A stretch of DNA of 64,000 nucleotides from CAZBSE01 sp964610385 (GTDB lineage Bacteria; Actinomycetota; Humimicrobiia; Humimicrobiales; Humimicrobiaceae). The notes below the pieces were generated by a model. The model was given only the letters and a program-made list of their open reading frames with translations. It had not been told where the DNA came from and did no database searches. The stretch spans positions 124,001 to 188,000 of the forward strand of contig CAZSXW010000004.1 of the NCBI GenBank assembly GCA_964610385.1. Direction: 5' to 3'. Of this stretch, positions 43,089 through 51,764 are shown in pieces (within the stretch, counting starts at the first letter, position 1; each line of letters starts with the position of its first letter). Position numbers and translations under genes: made by a program.

Positions 43089-44906
43089 ATGATTAATTTA
43101 AAGCTGGCGAATATCCTTATAAATATGGCCGAGATTCTAAAAGCTGATCCAAAAGACAAAGAATTCCCGTTAAAACTCATAATAGCATCAAGGACACTCA
43201 GAGATTATCCGGAGTTGATCGATAAGATCAGAGCAGGTGAAAAAATTGAAGAACTGCGGGGTATAGAGGAGGAGATCTACCCGTTAGTAGAGGAATATCT
43301 GGATACGGGAAGGATCCTGCTGTATGAAAAGATAAGATCGGGATTTGCCGAAGAAATGATAAGGTTCATAAGAGTAAGCGGCCTGGGTAAAAGAAGGATA
43401 TTTGCCATCTATAAAGATTTTAATATAAAAAGTCTGGAAGAGCTAAAAGACAGGCTGGCTGACATCAAAAATTTTTCTGCTTTTTTGGCTAAAACAGAAT
43501 TATTCAGGGAAAGGGACAGTAACTTTTACATAAAGAGACTCAGCACCTCGCTGGATTACATGGAGAGCATAGAGGGAAAGTTTCCAAGATGGCTGGCCGA
43601 GTATTACCTGGACAGGATAAAGAGAGAACTTGGCAGGATGAAAGATATCGCCGGTACCGCCGTAGTGGGATCACTAAGAAGAAAGAAACCTTTGGTGCAG
43701 GACATTGATATACTTGTCCTTCCTTATTTCAATGACACCGGTTATGATCTTGCCAGAAGCGAGGAGCTGCTTGAAGATATAGAATCTCTTGATTTTATAA
43801 AAAAACCCAGCGGAAAAGACCTGAGAAAAGAAAACATAAGTGCTGTCTTTGAAACTGACTTCGGGATAGGAATTGAATTTATTATAAGCAGTTTTAGGGA
43901 TTGGGCAGTGGATTTGCTGTATGCCACGGGAAACAAAAGACATCTTAAAAAATTGGAAGGACTGGCGGCCGGGAAGGGATATTTTAAAGGATCGAGAATA
44001 GCAATAGATGTCCCTGTAGATGCGGAAAAGGTCAGAGAAAACGGCAGTTTTCAGAATAATCATGATGATTACGAGCGTAAAATCTACAGCAAGCTTGGTT
44101 TGCAGTATATACCTCCGGAACTAAGGGAGGACCGGGGTGAAATAGAAGCGGCGTCAAAAAACCTGCTTCCGGCACTTGTCGGTATGAAAGATATAAAAGG
44201 CGATCTGCATGTTCATTCTACATGGAGTGATGGTCTTATAGATTTAAATGACATGGTCAAAAGGATAAAAAAGTACGGTTATGAATATCTGGCAATATCA
44301 GACCATTCGGAAAGTAATTTTTACGGCAGAGGTCTGGACAAAGGAAGAATAAAGGAAAAAGCGGAATATGTCCGCAGCTTAAAATCAAAACACTGCGATT
44401 ATAAGATTCTGATGGGTTCAGAAATAGATATTAGAAAGGTAGGCAAACTGGATTATCCTGATGATGTTATAAAGAAGCTGGATATTGCCATAGGATCGCT
44501 TCATTCATCTTTTTTGAACACTGAAGACGAAAATACAGCCAGGAGTATAAGTGCTGTAGAGAATAAATATATTGATTTTATCGCTCATCCTACAGGTAAG
44601 GTATTTAGGGACCGAGCACCTTATTTTATTGATATTGACAAATTGATATCGTCAGCGGCAGAAAGGGGGAAAGCTCTGGAAATAAATTCATATTTCCTCA
44701 GGCTTGATCTTGATGAAGAGAATGCCAGAAAAGTAAAAGAAATGCGCGGCAGGGTAGTCATAAACACAGATGCTCATCGTCCCAATAATATGGATATGAT
44801 AGGACTTGGGGTGGATATTGCCAGAAGGGCGGGGCTTGAAAAAGAAGATGTTTTAAACACACTTACACTTAAGGAGCTGATGGCCTGGAAGAAGGAGAGG
44901 AAGTAG
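43089..44906 (+). CDS. Divergent PolX paralog with PHP domain
   Basis: 605 residues, same domain order as the PolX at 39496-41217: HhH region (GLGKRRIFAIYKDF), palm with GSLRRKKPLVQDIDIL (Asp205, Asp207), and PHP from about 368 with DLHVHSTWSDG, SDHS, GSEIDI, LHSSF, AHPTGK, EINSYFLRLDL and NTDAH. The third palm metal ligand is changed: GIGIEFI puts Glu263 where the first paralog has Asp241, and the GSKEHN motif reads GNKRHL. The polymerase may be weak or dead while the PHP nuclease looks intact. It is divergent from pcm, convergent with pflX-like. Confidence 0.88.
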   Translation: MINLKLANILINMAEILKADPKDKEFPLKLIIASRTLRDYPELIDKIRAGEKIEELRGIEEEIYPLVEEYLDTGRILLYEKIRSGFAEEMIRFIRVSGLGKRRIFAIYKDFNIKSLEELKDRLADIKNFSAFLAKTELFRERDSNFYIKRLSTSLDYMESIEGKFPRWLAEYYLDRIKRELGRMKDIAGTAVVGSLRRKKPLVQDIDILVLPYFNDTGYDLARSEELLEDIESLDFIKKPSGKDLRKENISAVFETDFGIGIEFIISSFRDWAVDLLYATGNKRHLKKLEGLAAGKGYFKGSRIAIDVPVDAEKVRENGSFQNNHDDYERKIYSKLGLQYIPPELREDRGEIEAASKNLLPALVGMKDIKGDLHVHSTWSDGLIDLNDMVKRIKKYGYEYLAISDHSESNFYGRGLDKGRIKEKAEYVRSLKSKHCDYKILMGSEIDIRKVGKLDYPDDVIKKLDIAIGSLHSSFLNTEDENTARSISAVENKYIDFIAHPTGKVFRDRAPYFIDIDKLISSAAERGKALEINSYFLRLDLDEENARKVKEMRGRVVINTDAHRPNNMDMIGLGVDIARRAGLEKEDVLNTLTLKELMAWKKERK

Positions 44907-44909
44907 CCG

Positions 44910-45863
44910 CTATTTTTTATAATATTTAAATATATCTTTGTCTTTAAAATCGGGCATAAACAGGTCTTCTTCGACTTTCAGTGATATATGATTCTGTGTC
45001 CATCCAAAGCTGAAGCCCTTTTTTTCTGCATATCTTACTATTTCCAGATATTCTTTGGCAGTGATTCTTCTTTTTAATCTGGGATAATCAAAGGCATTAT
45101 AAGCAGGATGATACTGGGCCATTATACTCAAGTAAACATCTGTAGATAGTTCAGATTTGATAAAATCAAGGGTCTCTTTTATTCCGCCTATATCATGGGG
45201 CAAAACAAGAAGCCTTATAAGCAGTCCCTTTACAGCAACCCCACTGGAATCAAGCTTCAATCCTCCCACCTGTCTGTACATCTCTTTGACTGACTGACGG
45301 TTATATCTTACATAATCTTTGACCATGGAATACTTTTTAGCCATATAATTGCTGCTGTACCTCATATCAGGCATATAAATATCGATTATCCCGTTCAGCA
45401 TTTTTATTATCCTGGGATTATCGTAACCGCCGGTGTTAAATACTGTGGGTACTGTAAGCCCCTTTTTTCTGGCGGCAGATAAAGCTTTGACTATTTGCGG
45501 TATCCATATGGTAGGGGAAACAAAATTGATATTATGACAGCCCAGATTTTGAAGCATCAGCATACTGTCTGCCAGCCTGGCTATACTGGTCTTTATTCCT
45601 TCATGTTCCTGGCTTATCTGGTAGTTCTGGCAGTATACGCATTTCATATTGCAGTAAGAGAAGAATATGGTTCCAGAACCGCCGCTTCCCGAAATGGGAG
45701 GCTCCTCCCCGTGATGTGGAATCGAAGATGATATCACCAGTTCAGAACCTGCGCCGCAGAAACCTTTTTCACCGGTTTTTCTGTCGACTTTGCAGTTGTG
45801 CGGGCATATCACACATTTATCCAGTATCTTGTATAGTGATTTTTCGATTTCTAAAAGTTTCAT
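44910..45863 (-). CDS. PflX-like radical SAM protein
   Basis: 317 residues of the COG1313 group (PflA-related). The radical SAM motif is CNMKCVYC (Cys71, Cys75, Cys78). An N-terminal Cys set (Cys17, Cys20, Cys24, Cys36: CVICPHNCKVDR...GFCGAG) may hold another cluster or zinc. It later contains TVPTVFNTGGYD, MPDMRYSS and LVLPHDIGG. It probably activates a glycyl radical enzyme or modifies another protein; no partner is encoded nearby. Confidence 0.85.
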   Translation of the reverse strand: MKLLEIEKSLYKILDKCVICPHNCKVDRKTGEKGFCGAGSELVISSSIPHHGEEPPISGSGGSGTIFFSYCNMKCVYCQNYQISQEHEGIKTSIARLADSMLMLQNLGCHNINFVSPTIWIPQIVKALSAARKKGLTVPTVFNTGGYDNPRIIKMLNGIIDIYMPDMRYSSNYMAKKYSMVKDYVRYNRQSVKEMYRQVGGLKLDSSGVAVKGLLIRLLVLPHDIGGIKETLDFIKSELSTDVYLSIMAQYHPAYNAFDYPRLKRRITAKEYLEIVRYAEKKGFSFGWTQNHISLKVEEDLFMPDFKDKDIFKYYKK

Positions 45864-45904
45864 GTCAAATCATATTAAGCTGATAGGATTACCATATAAT
45901 AAAT

Positions 45905-46246
45905 CTAATTCTTTTTAAATGGTTTCTTTCCCTCAGCTACTTTTAGCTCGTCCCTGCCGGCGAGATTTTTGACATAATCAGACGTAGTTTCTATAAGGTG
46001 GGGATATTTTTTAAGAAGTTTATTGATCTTATATATCCTGTATTCCAGAAAATATTCCGGGGGTATACCCAGCCCTTGAGAGATCAATTTGATGGTTGAA
46101 ATAGGAGGACAGTTTTTTCTTTTTTTTAATTTACTAAAATAACTATAATTAAGATTTGTCTTTTTACCCAGACTTCTTAGTTTTATTTTCTTTTTTTCTA
46201 TTATCTCTTTTAGTGCTGCACCAAAATTTTTACTGGAATAAATCAT
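45905..46246 (-). CDS. XRE-type helix-turn-helix regulator
   Basis: 113 residues. N-terminal Cro/C1-type domain: FGAALKEIIEKKKIKLRSLGKKTNLNYSYFSKLKKRKNCPP ISTIKLISQGLGIPP (read as two pieces), then a short basic tail. It probably binds DNA as a dimer. It lies 41 bp ahead of the PflX-like gene and could be in the same transcript; target unknown. Confidence 0.8.
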   Translation of the reverse strand: MIYSSKNFGAALKEIIEKKKIKLRSLGKKTNLNYSYFSKLKKRKNCPPISTIKLISQGLGIPPEYFLEYRIYKINKLLKKYPHLIETTSDYVKNLAGRDELKVAEGKKPFKKN

Positions 46247-46518
46247 AAGATATATAAAAGTTACAAATTTTTATTGGACTAATAATATATTATTAAAGTG
46301 ATTTCTATAAGTTTTTTAGTCAATATTTAGTTGACAATTTAATCAAATTATTGATAGGCGGCGCAGTTTTAAAGAGAAAATACATGAATAAAAAGGGTTT
46401 CTTTAATGAATTATTAATACATTTAGGTTATAATTAATAAAAGCAAATTTAAGGGATAGAACTGTTAAAGCGGATAAAGATCTTAAAATACTGATAATTT
46501 AGTCATCAAAGGCTAGGG

Positions 46519-47958
46519 ATGAATCGGAAAGAATCCTTAAGGAAACTAAAAGAAAATGAAAGGTATTTTAAATCTCTCATTGAGAACATACCTGATGTAT
46601 TATTTAGATATAGATTGACCCCTAAAACTGGATATGAGTACATCAGCCCTTCAGTAAAAAGAAACCTCGGTTACACACCCGAACTGTTTTATAAAGACCC
46701 GAAATTAATAAATAAGATAATACATATGGAAGACAGAAGTAATTTTAAGAAGGTGCTTGACGGCAGTTTTAAATATTCAAAACCAATAGAGTTCAGATAT
46801 ATACATAAGAACGGCAGGACACTATGGTACGAAGGGATGATAACACCGTTTTTTAACAAAAATGGAAAGCTGGTCGCCATAGAAGGAGTGATGCGGGATA
46901 TATCAGTAAGGAAAAGGACAGAAGAGCGCCTGTCCTATATGTCTTTTCACGACAGGCTTACCGACTTATATAACAGGGCATATTTTGAAGAGGAATTAAA
47001 GAGGCTAGATACCCGGAGGCAGCTGCCGCTGAGTGTGATTATTGGTGATGTCAACGGACTTAAACTGATAAATGATGCATTTGGCCATAGGGAAGGGGAC
47101 AAGATACTTAAGGGCTGCGCAGAGGTCCTTAAAAAATGCTGCAGGTCGGAAGATATAGTTGCCAGATGGGGAGGAGATGAATTCTCAATACTCCTTCCGA
47201 AAACCGATGAAGAAGTGTTAGCAGAAATAGTCAAAAGGGTGAAGAATAAAAGCGATAGGACCAGAAAGAGTAAAATACCTTTAAGCATATCCCTGGGAAT
47301 GTCAACCAAGAAAAAGAATTACCAGGATTTTTCTAAGGTGATCAAAAAAGCGGAAGACAATATGTACAGGCACAAGCTCGTAGATTCCAAGAGTATCATA
47401 AGTTCGATAATTTCTTCGCTTGAGGAAATATTGTTTGAGAAGAGTATTAAGACTGAAAAACATACCGAAAGAGTAAAAAAAATGACTTTAAAGCTGGCAA
47501 AATCCATAAAGCTGTCAAAGATAAAGATGGAAGAGCTTTCACTTCTGGCATCTATTTATGATATAGGAAAGGTGGCCATACTCGATATAATATTAAATAA
47601 GAAAGAAAACCTGAGCAAAAGAGAATGGGAAACTATAAAACGCCATCCTGAAATAGGATATCGAATTGCACTCGCTTCACATCAGCTGTCAAGCATTGCT
47701 GAATATATTTTAACTTCACATGAGTGGTGGGACGGCACGGGTTATCCTCAGGGATTGAAAGGAGAACAAATACCCATTCTCTCCAGGATAATCACCATAG
47801 TTGATGCTTATGAAGCTATGGTAACGGGGAGACCCTATAAAAAGGCTATTAGCAAAAAAGCAGCTATAAAAGAGCTTGAAAAATACAAAGGTATCCAGTT
47901 TGACCCAAGACTGGTAGATAAATTCATTAAGATATTAAAAAGAAATAAAAAATATTAG
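46519..47958 (+). CDS. PAS-GGDEF-HD-GYP signalling protein
   Basis: 479 residues, cytosolic. PAS sensor about 13-130 (YFKSLIENIPDVLFRY, FRYIHKNGRTLWYEG); diguanylate cyclase about 135-290 with GGDEF at 218-222, so c-di-GMP synthesis looks possible; HD-GYP-like domain about 305-475. The last has a degenerate metal site: the HD pair is Tyr347-Asp348 and the HH pair is Ser400-His401, while HPEIG, DGTGYP and IVDAYEAM remain. The phosphodiesterase is therefore probably inactive or altered. It stands alone, with 272 bp of AT-rich DNA upstream in which I see no clear promoter. Confidence 0.85.
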   Translation: MNRKESLRKLKENERYFKSLIENIPDVLFRYRLTPKTGYEYISPSVKRNLGYTPELFYKDPKLINKIIHMEDRSNFKKVLDGSFKYSKPIEFRYIHKNGRTLWYEGMITPFFNKNGKLVAIEGVMRDISVRKRTEERLSYMSFHDRLTDLYNRAYFEEELKRLDTRRQLPLSVIIGDVNGLKLINDAFGHREGDKILKGCAEVLKKCCRSEDIVARWGGDEFSILLPKTDEEVLAEIVKRVKNKSDRTRKSKIPLSISLGMSTKKKNYQDFSKVIKKAEDNMYRHKLVDSKSIISSIISSLEEILFEKSIKTEKHTERVKKMTLKLAKSIKLSKIKMEELSLLASIYDIGKVAILDIILNKKENLSKREWETIKRHPEIGYRIALASHQLSSIAEYILTSHEWWDGTGYPQGLKGEQIPILSRIITIVDAYEAMVTGRPYKKAISKKAAIKELEKYKGIQFDPRLVDKFIKILKRNKKY

Positions 47959-48004
47959 ATCAAATCGGCTTTCTCAAGACCCAAAACAAAAGCAATTTAC
48001 CCTA

Positions 48005-48060
48005 TTGACTAATAGATTCTTTCTGTTATAATTTGGTCACAAACTTAATAACTTTAAGTA
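48005..48060 (+). promoter_or_regulatory. Promoter of the ROK-regulator gene
   Basis: TTGACT at 48005-48010, 16-bp spacer, TATAAT at 48027-48032. Directly downstream is a run of related AT-rich words (AACTTAATAACTTT, AAGTAAGTAACTTATTA) that includes the small palindrome AAGTAACTT. ROK repressors bind AT-rich sites and often control themselves, so this is a candidate autoregulatory site. Confidence 0.5.
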
Positions 48061-48073
48061 AGTAACTTATTAT

Positions 48074-49345
48074 ATGAGGGGATCATTTAAGTTTTTAGAC
48101 ACTGCTAATCCAGGGCTGCAACAGAAGATTAATAAGTCAATAATTTTCAATTACTTGCGTGAAAAAGGTACAATTTCAAGAGCTGAAATATCTAAAGATT
48201 TAGGGATTAGTGCGCCGGCAGTTTCCAGAACAATAGAGAAACTTATAGAAGAGGGCTATGTAATTGAAACAGAAAGAATCAAAACAAAAATGGGTAAAAG
48301 ACCAACACCGCTAATAATTAACAAAAATAAATTTTTTGCAATAGGGATGGACTTAGGAAAAGAAAGATTAAAAATAGCTTTAGTTAACTTGAAAGGTGAA
48401 GTAGTTGATAAATTTAAAGGCTCTGTAATTTTAAAAAATAAAAGAGCAATAAAAAAAATTGTTAATGAAACAAGAAATTTTATTAGAAAATACACAAACG
48501 GTAAAAATCAAAAACCATATAAAATAGAGGCTATATGTGTAGGTGTACCGGCAGCTGTTAATATAAATACTGAGAGAGTTTTAAGAACCCTTCATTATAG
48601 AGACTGGGAATGGAAAGACTTTGATTTAAAGGACATTATTACCAGTGAATTTAATATCCCTGTATTTGTAGAAAATGACGCTAACCTATCCGCTATAGGG
48701 GAGAAGCACTATGGAGAAGGGCAAAAATATGACACCATTATATTTGTAGAGGTAAGTAAGGGAATTGGAGCAGGAATTATTATTGATAATAGACTGGTTA
48801 GAGGTTTTAACGGATCTGCAGGTGAAATAGGATTTACAATATCCAATTCCAAAAAATTAGCTTTTAAAATAAAAGATAGAGGATTTTTAGAAGAACATTC
48901 ATCAATAAGAAGTTTTACGGAAAGAACCATATCAGAGATTAAGAAAGGTAGAAAAACTATAATTACTAAGATGGTAAAAAATAATTTTAAAAGAATAACC
49001 CCTTCCTTAGTATGTAAAGCAGCAATTAAAGGCGATAGACTTGCAAATGATATCATAACTGCCATAGTTGAGTTATTATCTATAGGAATAATTAATCTAA
49101 TTTTAATTATAGACCCACAGTTAGTAGTTTTAGGTGGTGATATATCTACTCTATCTGAAGTAAATAAATTATTTATTGATCCAATCATAAAAAAAATTAA
49201 AAGTTCCGTACCTTTTATTATCCCAAAGATTAAAGTGTCTTCACTCGGTGAGGATACTTGTATAAGAGGTGCTTCATTTAATGCAATTGAATCTATACTG
49301 ATAAATGAATTTCCTTATAGAATCAACCAAGAGATATCATCTTAA
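48074..49345 (+). CDS. ROK-family transcriptional regulator
   Basis: 423 residues: winged helix-turn-helix at about 15-75 (INKSIIFNYLREKGTISRAEISKDLGISAPAVSRTIEKLIEEGYV) read here in its two halves, then a ROK sugar-kinase fold (GMDLGKERLKIALVNL, ENDANLSAIGEKHYGEG, GIGAGIIIDNRLVRGFNGSAGEIGF). The usual ROK zinc motif is lost: GEIGH reads GEIGF and there is no CxCGxxGC cysteine cluster. It is therefore a NagC/XylR-like DNA-binding sugar sensor, probably without kinase activity. It sits just upstream of the ribose/xylose-type ABC transporter it likely regulates. Confidence 0.85.
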   Translation: MRGSFKFLDTANPGLQQKINKSIIFNYLREKGTISRAEISKDLGISAPAVSRTIEKLIEEGYVIETERIKTKMGKRPTPLIINKNKFFAIGMDLGKERLKIALVNLKGEVVDKFKGSVILKNKRAIKKIVNETRNFIRKYTNGKNQKPYKIEAICVGVPAAVNINTERVLRTLHYRDWEWKDFDLKDIITSEFNIPVFVENDANLSAIGEKHYGEGQKYDTIIFVEVSKGIGAGIIIDNRLVRGFNGSAGEIGFTISNSKKLAFKIKDRGFLEEHSSIRSFTERTISEIKKGRKTIITKMVKNNFKRITPSLVCKAAIKGDRLANDIITAIVELLSIGIINLILIIDPQLVVLGGDISTLSEVNKLFIDPIIKKIKSSVPFIIPKIKVSSLGEDTCIRGASFNAIESILINEFPYRINQEISS

Positions 49346-49362
49346 AAAAAGAATATAAATAA

Positions 49363-49437
49363 GAAGGGGGTGATCTTATGTATTAAAAATGACATTTTTT
49401 TAGAAACGCTTGGTGGCCAATTCCTAAAAAAATGTCA
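49363..49437 (+). promoter_or_regulatory. Leader with two-codon ORF and 14-bp hairpin
   Basis: A strong Shine-Dalgarno (AAGGGGGTGATCTT) is followed by ATG-TAT-TAA at 49378-49386, the shortest possible reading frame, and then a hairpin with perfect 14-bp arms (49390-49403 and 49424-49437, TGACATTTTTTTAG/CTAAAAAAATGTCA) and an inner TTGG/CCAA stem. No U-run follows. It lies in the transcript leader about 120 bases before the binding-protein start. Confidence 0.6.
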
Positions 49438-49555
49438 CAGTAATTATAAAAGATTTGTGGTAAAAGTGAAAGGAGATGAATCATAGAAAATAATTAGATT
49501 TTTTAATTACTGTAACAAGTTGACTAAGGAGATGAGAATCATTAAGGAGGTTAAG

Positions 49556-50743
49556 TTGAAGAAATTATTAATTTTATTACTTTCAGTAATTTTTACTATG
49601 TCTTTTCTATTCATAGGTATTGGATGTAAAGAAGGAGTAACAACAGCAGAAGAAGAAACAGTAAAAGAAGAGGCTGGAGAAGAAGAAGCAGTAGCAGAGG
49701 AGGAGGAAGTAGCAGTAACTGGATCTGTTGGTATCGTTCTTCCAACTAAGGACGAGCCGAGATGGATACAGGATGAGACCCGTTTCAATGATGCACTCAG
49801 TGCTGCAGGCTATGATGTTGAGATTCTCTTTAGCGAGGCTTCTTCTGCTAAAGAAAAGGAAAACGTTGAAGCTCTTATCACCAAGGGTATCCAGGTCCTT
49901 ATCATCTGCCCTCATGACGGTACTGCTGCTGCCGCAGCAGCTGAAGAAGCCAGAGATGCAGGTGTGAAGGTTCTTTCCTATGACCGTTTAATCCGTGATA
50001 CTGATGCTGTTGATTACTATGTGACCTTTGATAGTGTTGCTGTTGGAGCTGCTCAGGGTCAGCACTTGGTTGACAATGCTACTGGTACCGGCAATCCACT
50101 TTACCTGTATGCTGGTGCTGCCACTGACAACAATGCGTTCCTATTCTTCCAAGGGGGTTGGAACACTCTTCAGCCCTATATTGCTGATGGAACTTTTGTC
50201 ATCAAGAATTCAAGTGAAGCTGTTGCTGTCCAGGACCAGCAGCTTGATGCTACAGCAGACCGTGATTTGATGGGTGATATTATCGGCCAGATTACCACTA
50301 ACTGGGATTTTGATGATGCAAAGAGTCTGGCTGAGGCCAACTTGACTGTTGCTACTGCTGCAGACAAAGGCGAAGTATTCCTACTTGCTCCGAATGATGG
50401 TACAGCTCGTGCTATCGCCGACGCATTTGCGGCTGACAGTGATGTCACTAATTATTATGTATCTGGCCAGGACGCTGAGATAGCTTCTATACAGTACATT
50501 ATTGATGGCAAGCAGACCATGACTGTTTTAAAGGACGTTCGTACATTAGTTGCTGATGCTATAGCAGCAGCTATAGCTTACCTCGAAGGTAGTGCTCCTG
50601 AAGAAACCACTACCTACAATAATGGCGTTATTGATGTTCCTGCTAAGCCATCCGTAGTTATTACTGTTACCAAGGATAATGTACAGGAAGCTATTATTGA
50701 CTCTGGTTACTGGGATGCCAGCGAATTTACAGGACTGGACTAA
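49556..50743 (+). CDS. Ribose/xylose-type (CUT2) sugar-binding lipoprotein
   Basis: 395 residues. I chose TTG 49556 because AAGGAGGTT lies just upstream and the signal peptide then begins normally (KKLLILLL); a longer frame from TTG 49520 would add 12 residues without sense. Lipobox GIGC (Cys24) is followed by an acidic tether (about 25-50). The mature domain resembles ChvE/XylF-type periplasmic-binding proteins (VGIVLPTKDEPRWIQDETRF, ICPHDGTAAAAAAEEARDAGVKVLSYDRLI). Codon use is visibly richer in C-ending codons than surrounding genes, as expected for a highly expressed or acquired gene. Followed by a 38-nt palindrome and the ATPase gene. Confidence 0.88.
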   Translation: MKKLLILLLSVIFTMSFLFIGIGCKEGVTTAEEETVKEEAGEEEAVAEEEEVAVTGSVGIVLPTKDEPRWIQDETRFNDALSAAGYDVEILFSEASSAKEKENVEALITKGIQVLIICPHDGTAAAAAAEEARDAGVKVLSYDRLIRDTDAVDYYVTFDSVAVGAAQGQHLVDNATGTGNPLYLYAGAATDNNAFLFFQGGWNTLQPYIADGTFVIKNSSEAVAVQDQQLDATADRDLMGDIIGQITTNWDFDDAKSLAEANLTVATAADKGEVFLLAPNDGTARAIADAFAADSDVTNYYVSGQDAEIASIQYIIDGKQTMTVLKDVRTLVADAIAAAIAYLEGSAPEETTTYNNGVIDVPAKPSVVITVTKDNVQEAIIDSGYWDASEFTGLD

Positions 50744-50773
50744 GAAGTAGTAGTTAAGTAGCTATTTTTTGAC

Positions 50774-50811
50774 ACAGGAATAGTGGTGGACTAGTCCACC
50801 ACTATTCCTGT
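50774..50811 (+). other. 38-nt perfect palindrome between binding protein and ATPase
   Basis: The 19 bases from 50774 (ACAGGAATAGTGGTGGACT) are the exact reverse complement of the 19 that follow, so the RNA forms a very stable stem. It is 31 bp after the binding-protein stop. TTTTTT lies before it and only ATAATAT after it, so on this strand it would act mainly as a 3'-end protector or leaky terminator. Confidence 0.75.
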
Positions 50812-50978
50812 ATAATATCTGAGTTTATCACAAGAAAGATAATACCCTGAACGAAGTGAAGAGCTTTTTAATTTTAAAGGGGGGTTATTTAATTAATTTA
50901 ATAAGTACTGCAAAATTTATTTTTTTTAATATAGAATATAATTTAATACACATATTTTTTTAGAAAGGAAGGATACCT

Positions 50979-51764
50979 ATGGCAAAAGCCATACCAATTG
51001 TAGAAATGCGGAACATCAAGAAAAACTTTGGTGGTGTCCAGGCGTTGCGCGGGGTAGATCTTGTACTGCAGCGTAATGAAATACTGGGATTGGTAGGCGA
51101 CAATGCAGCCGGTAAATCTACCTTGATGAAAGTTCTCAGCGGGGCATATATCCCTGATGAAGGAGAGATCTTTATAGAAGGTAAAAAGGTACATATCAGC
51201 AATCCATGGGAAGCGCGCCGGCTGGGCATTGAGATGGTGTATCAGGACCTGGCCCTTGCCGACAACCTTGACGTGGCCGCCAATGTTTTCTTGGGACGTG
51301 AAGTAGCGAGTACGAAATTAGGCCCGGTCAGTGTGATGAACAAACATTATATGGAGCAAGAGACGCAACGTCTGATAGATCGTCTCAATATTGATATCCC
51401 CTCTGTACGTTCTATAGTAGAGAGGTTATCCGGTGGCCAGCGTCAGGCGATAGCCATTGGGCGCGCAACGGCTTTTAACAACAAAATCACTATTATGGAC
51501 GAGCCCACGGCAGCTCTGAGTGTAGCTGCAATCAGCAAGGTGCTCGACCTGGTACGAAAACTCAAGGCAGAAGGCAATTCAATTATCATCATCAGTCACC
51601 GATTGGAGGATATCTACCAGGTGAGTGACCGAATGATAGTGCTGCGCCAGGGGCGCAAGGTCTGTGAGTATCCCGTCGTCGGTGAACTTGATAAATTCAG
51701 GGAGCGGGTAGTGGCTTACATAATAGGCGCCCGTGATGACTTTGCCGAGAAAGGAATTAACTAA
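50979..51764 (+). CDS. Sugar ABC transporter ATP-binding protein, single domain
   Basis: 261 residues with Walker A GLVGDNAAGKSTLMKVLSG, signature VERLSGGQRQAIAIGRA, Walker B ITIMDEPTAALSV and the switch His in IIISHRLEDIY. CUT2 ATPases such as RbsA or XylG usually have two fused domains of about 500 residues; this is one domain, like FrcA-type single-domain ATPases, and would act as a homodimer. Arginine codons are mostly CGT/CGC/CGG, unlike the AGA/AGG used elsewhere in the window. Its stop overlaps the permease start by one base (TAATG). Confidence 0.9.
   Translation: MAKAIPIVEMRNIKKNFGGVQALRGVDLVLQRNEILGLVGDNAAGKSTLMKVLSGAYIPDEGEIFIEGKKVHISNPWEARRLGIEMVYQDLALADNLDVAANVFLGREVASTKLGPVSVMNKHYMEQETQRLIDRLNIDIPSVRSIVERLSGGQRQAIAIGRATAFNNKITIMDEPTAALSVAAISKVLDLVRKLKAEGNSIIIISHRLEDIYQVSDRMIVLRQGRKVCEYPVVGELDKFRERVVAYIIGARDDFAEKGIN

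Noticed and set aside
43674..44063. 129-codon frame antisense to the second PolX gene
   Set aside because: It is a shadow of a well-supported coding region with no ribosome site or recognisable motif.
46247..46518. TTGACA at about 46331 and TATAAT at about 46430 as the promoter of the signalling gene
   Set aside because: They are far too distant from each other, and neither has a convincing partner box.
49520..49555. Upstream TTG start for the CUT2 binding protein
   Set aside because: The added residues include the Shine-Dalgarno itself; TTG 49556 has AAGGAGGTT at the right distance and starts a normal signal peptide.
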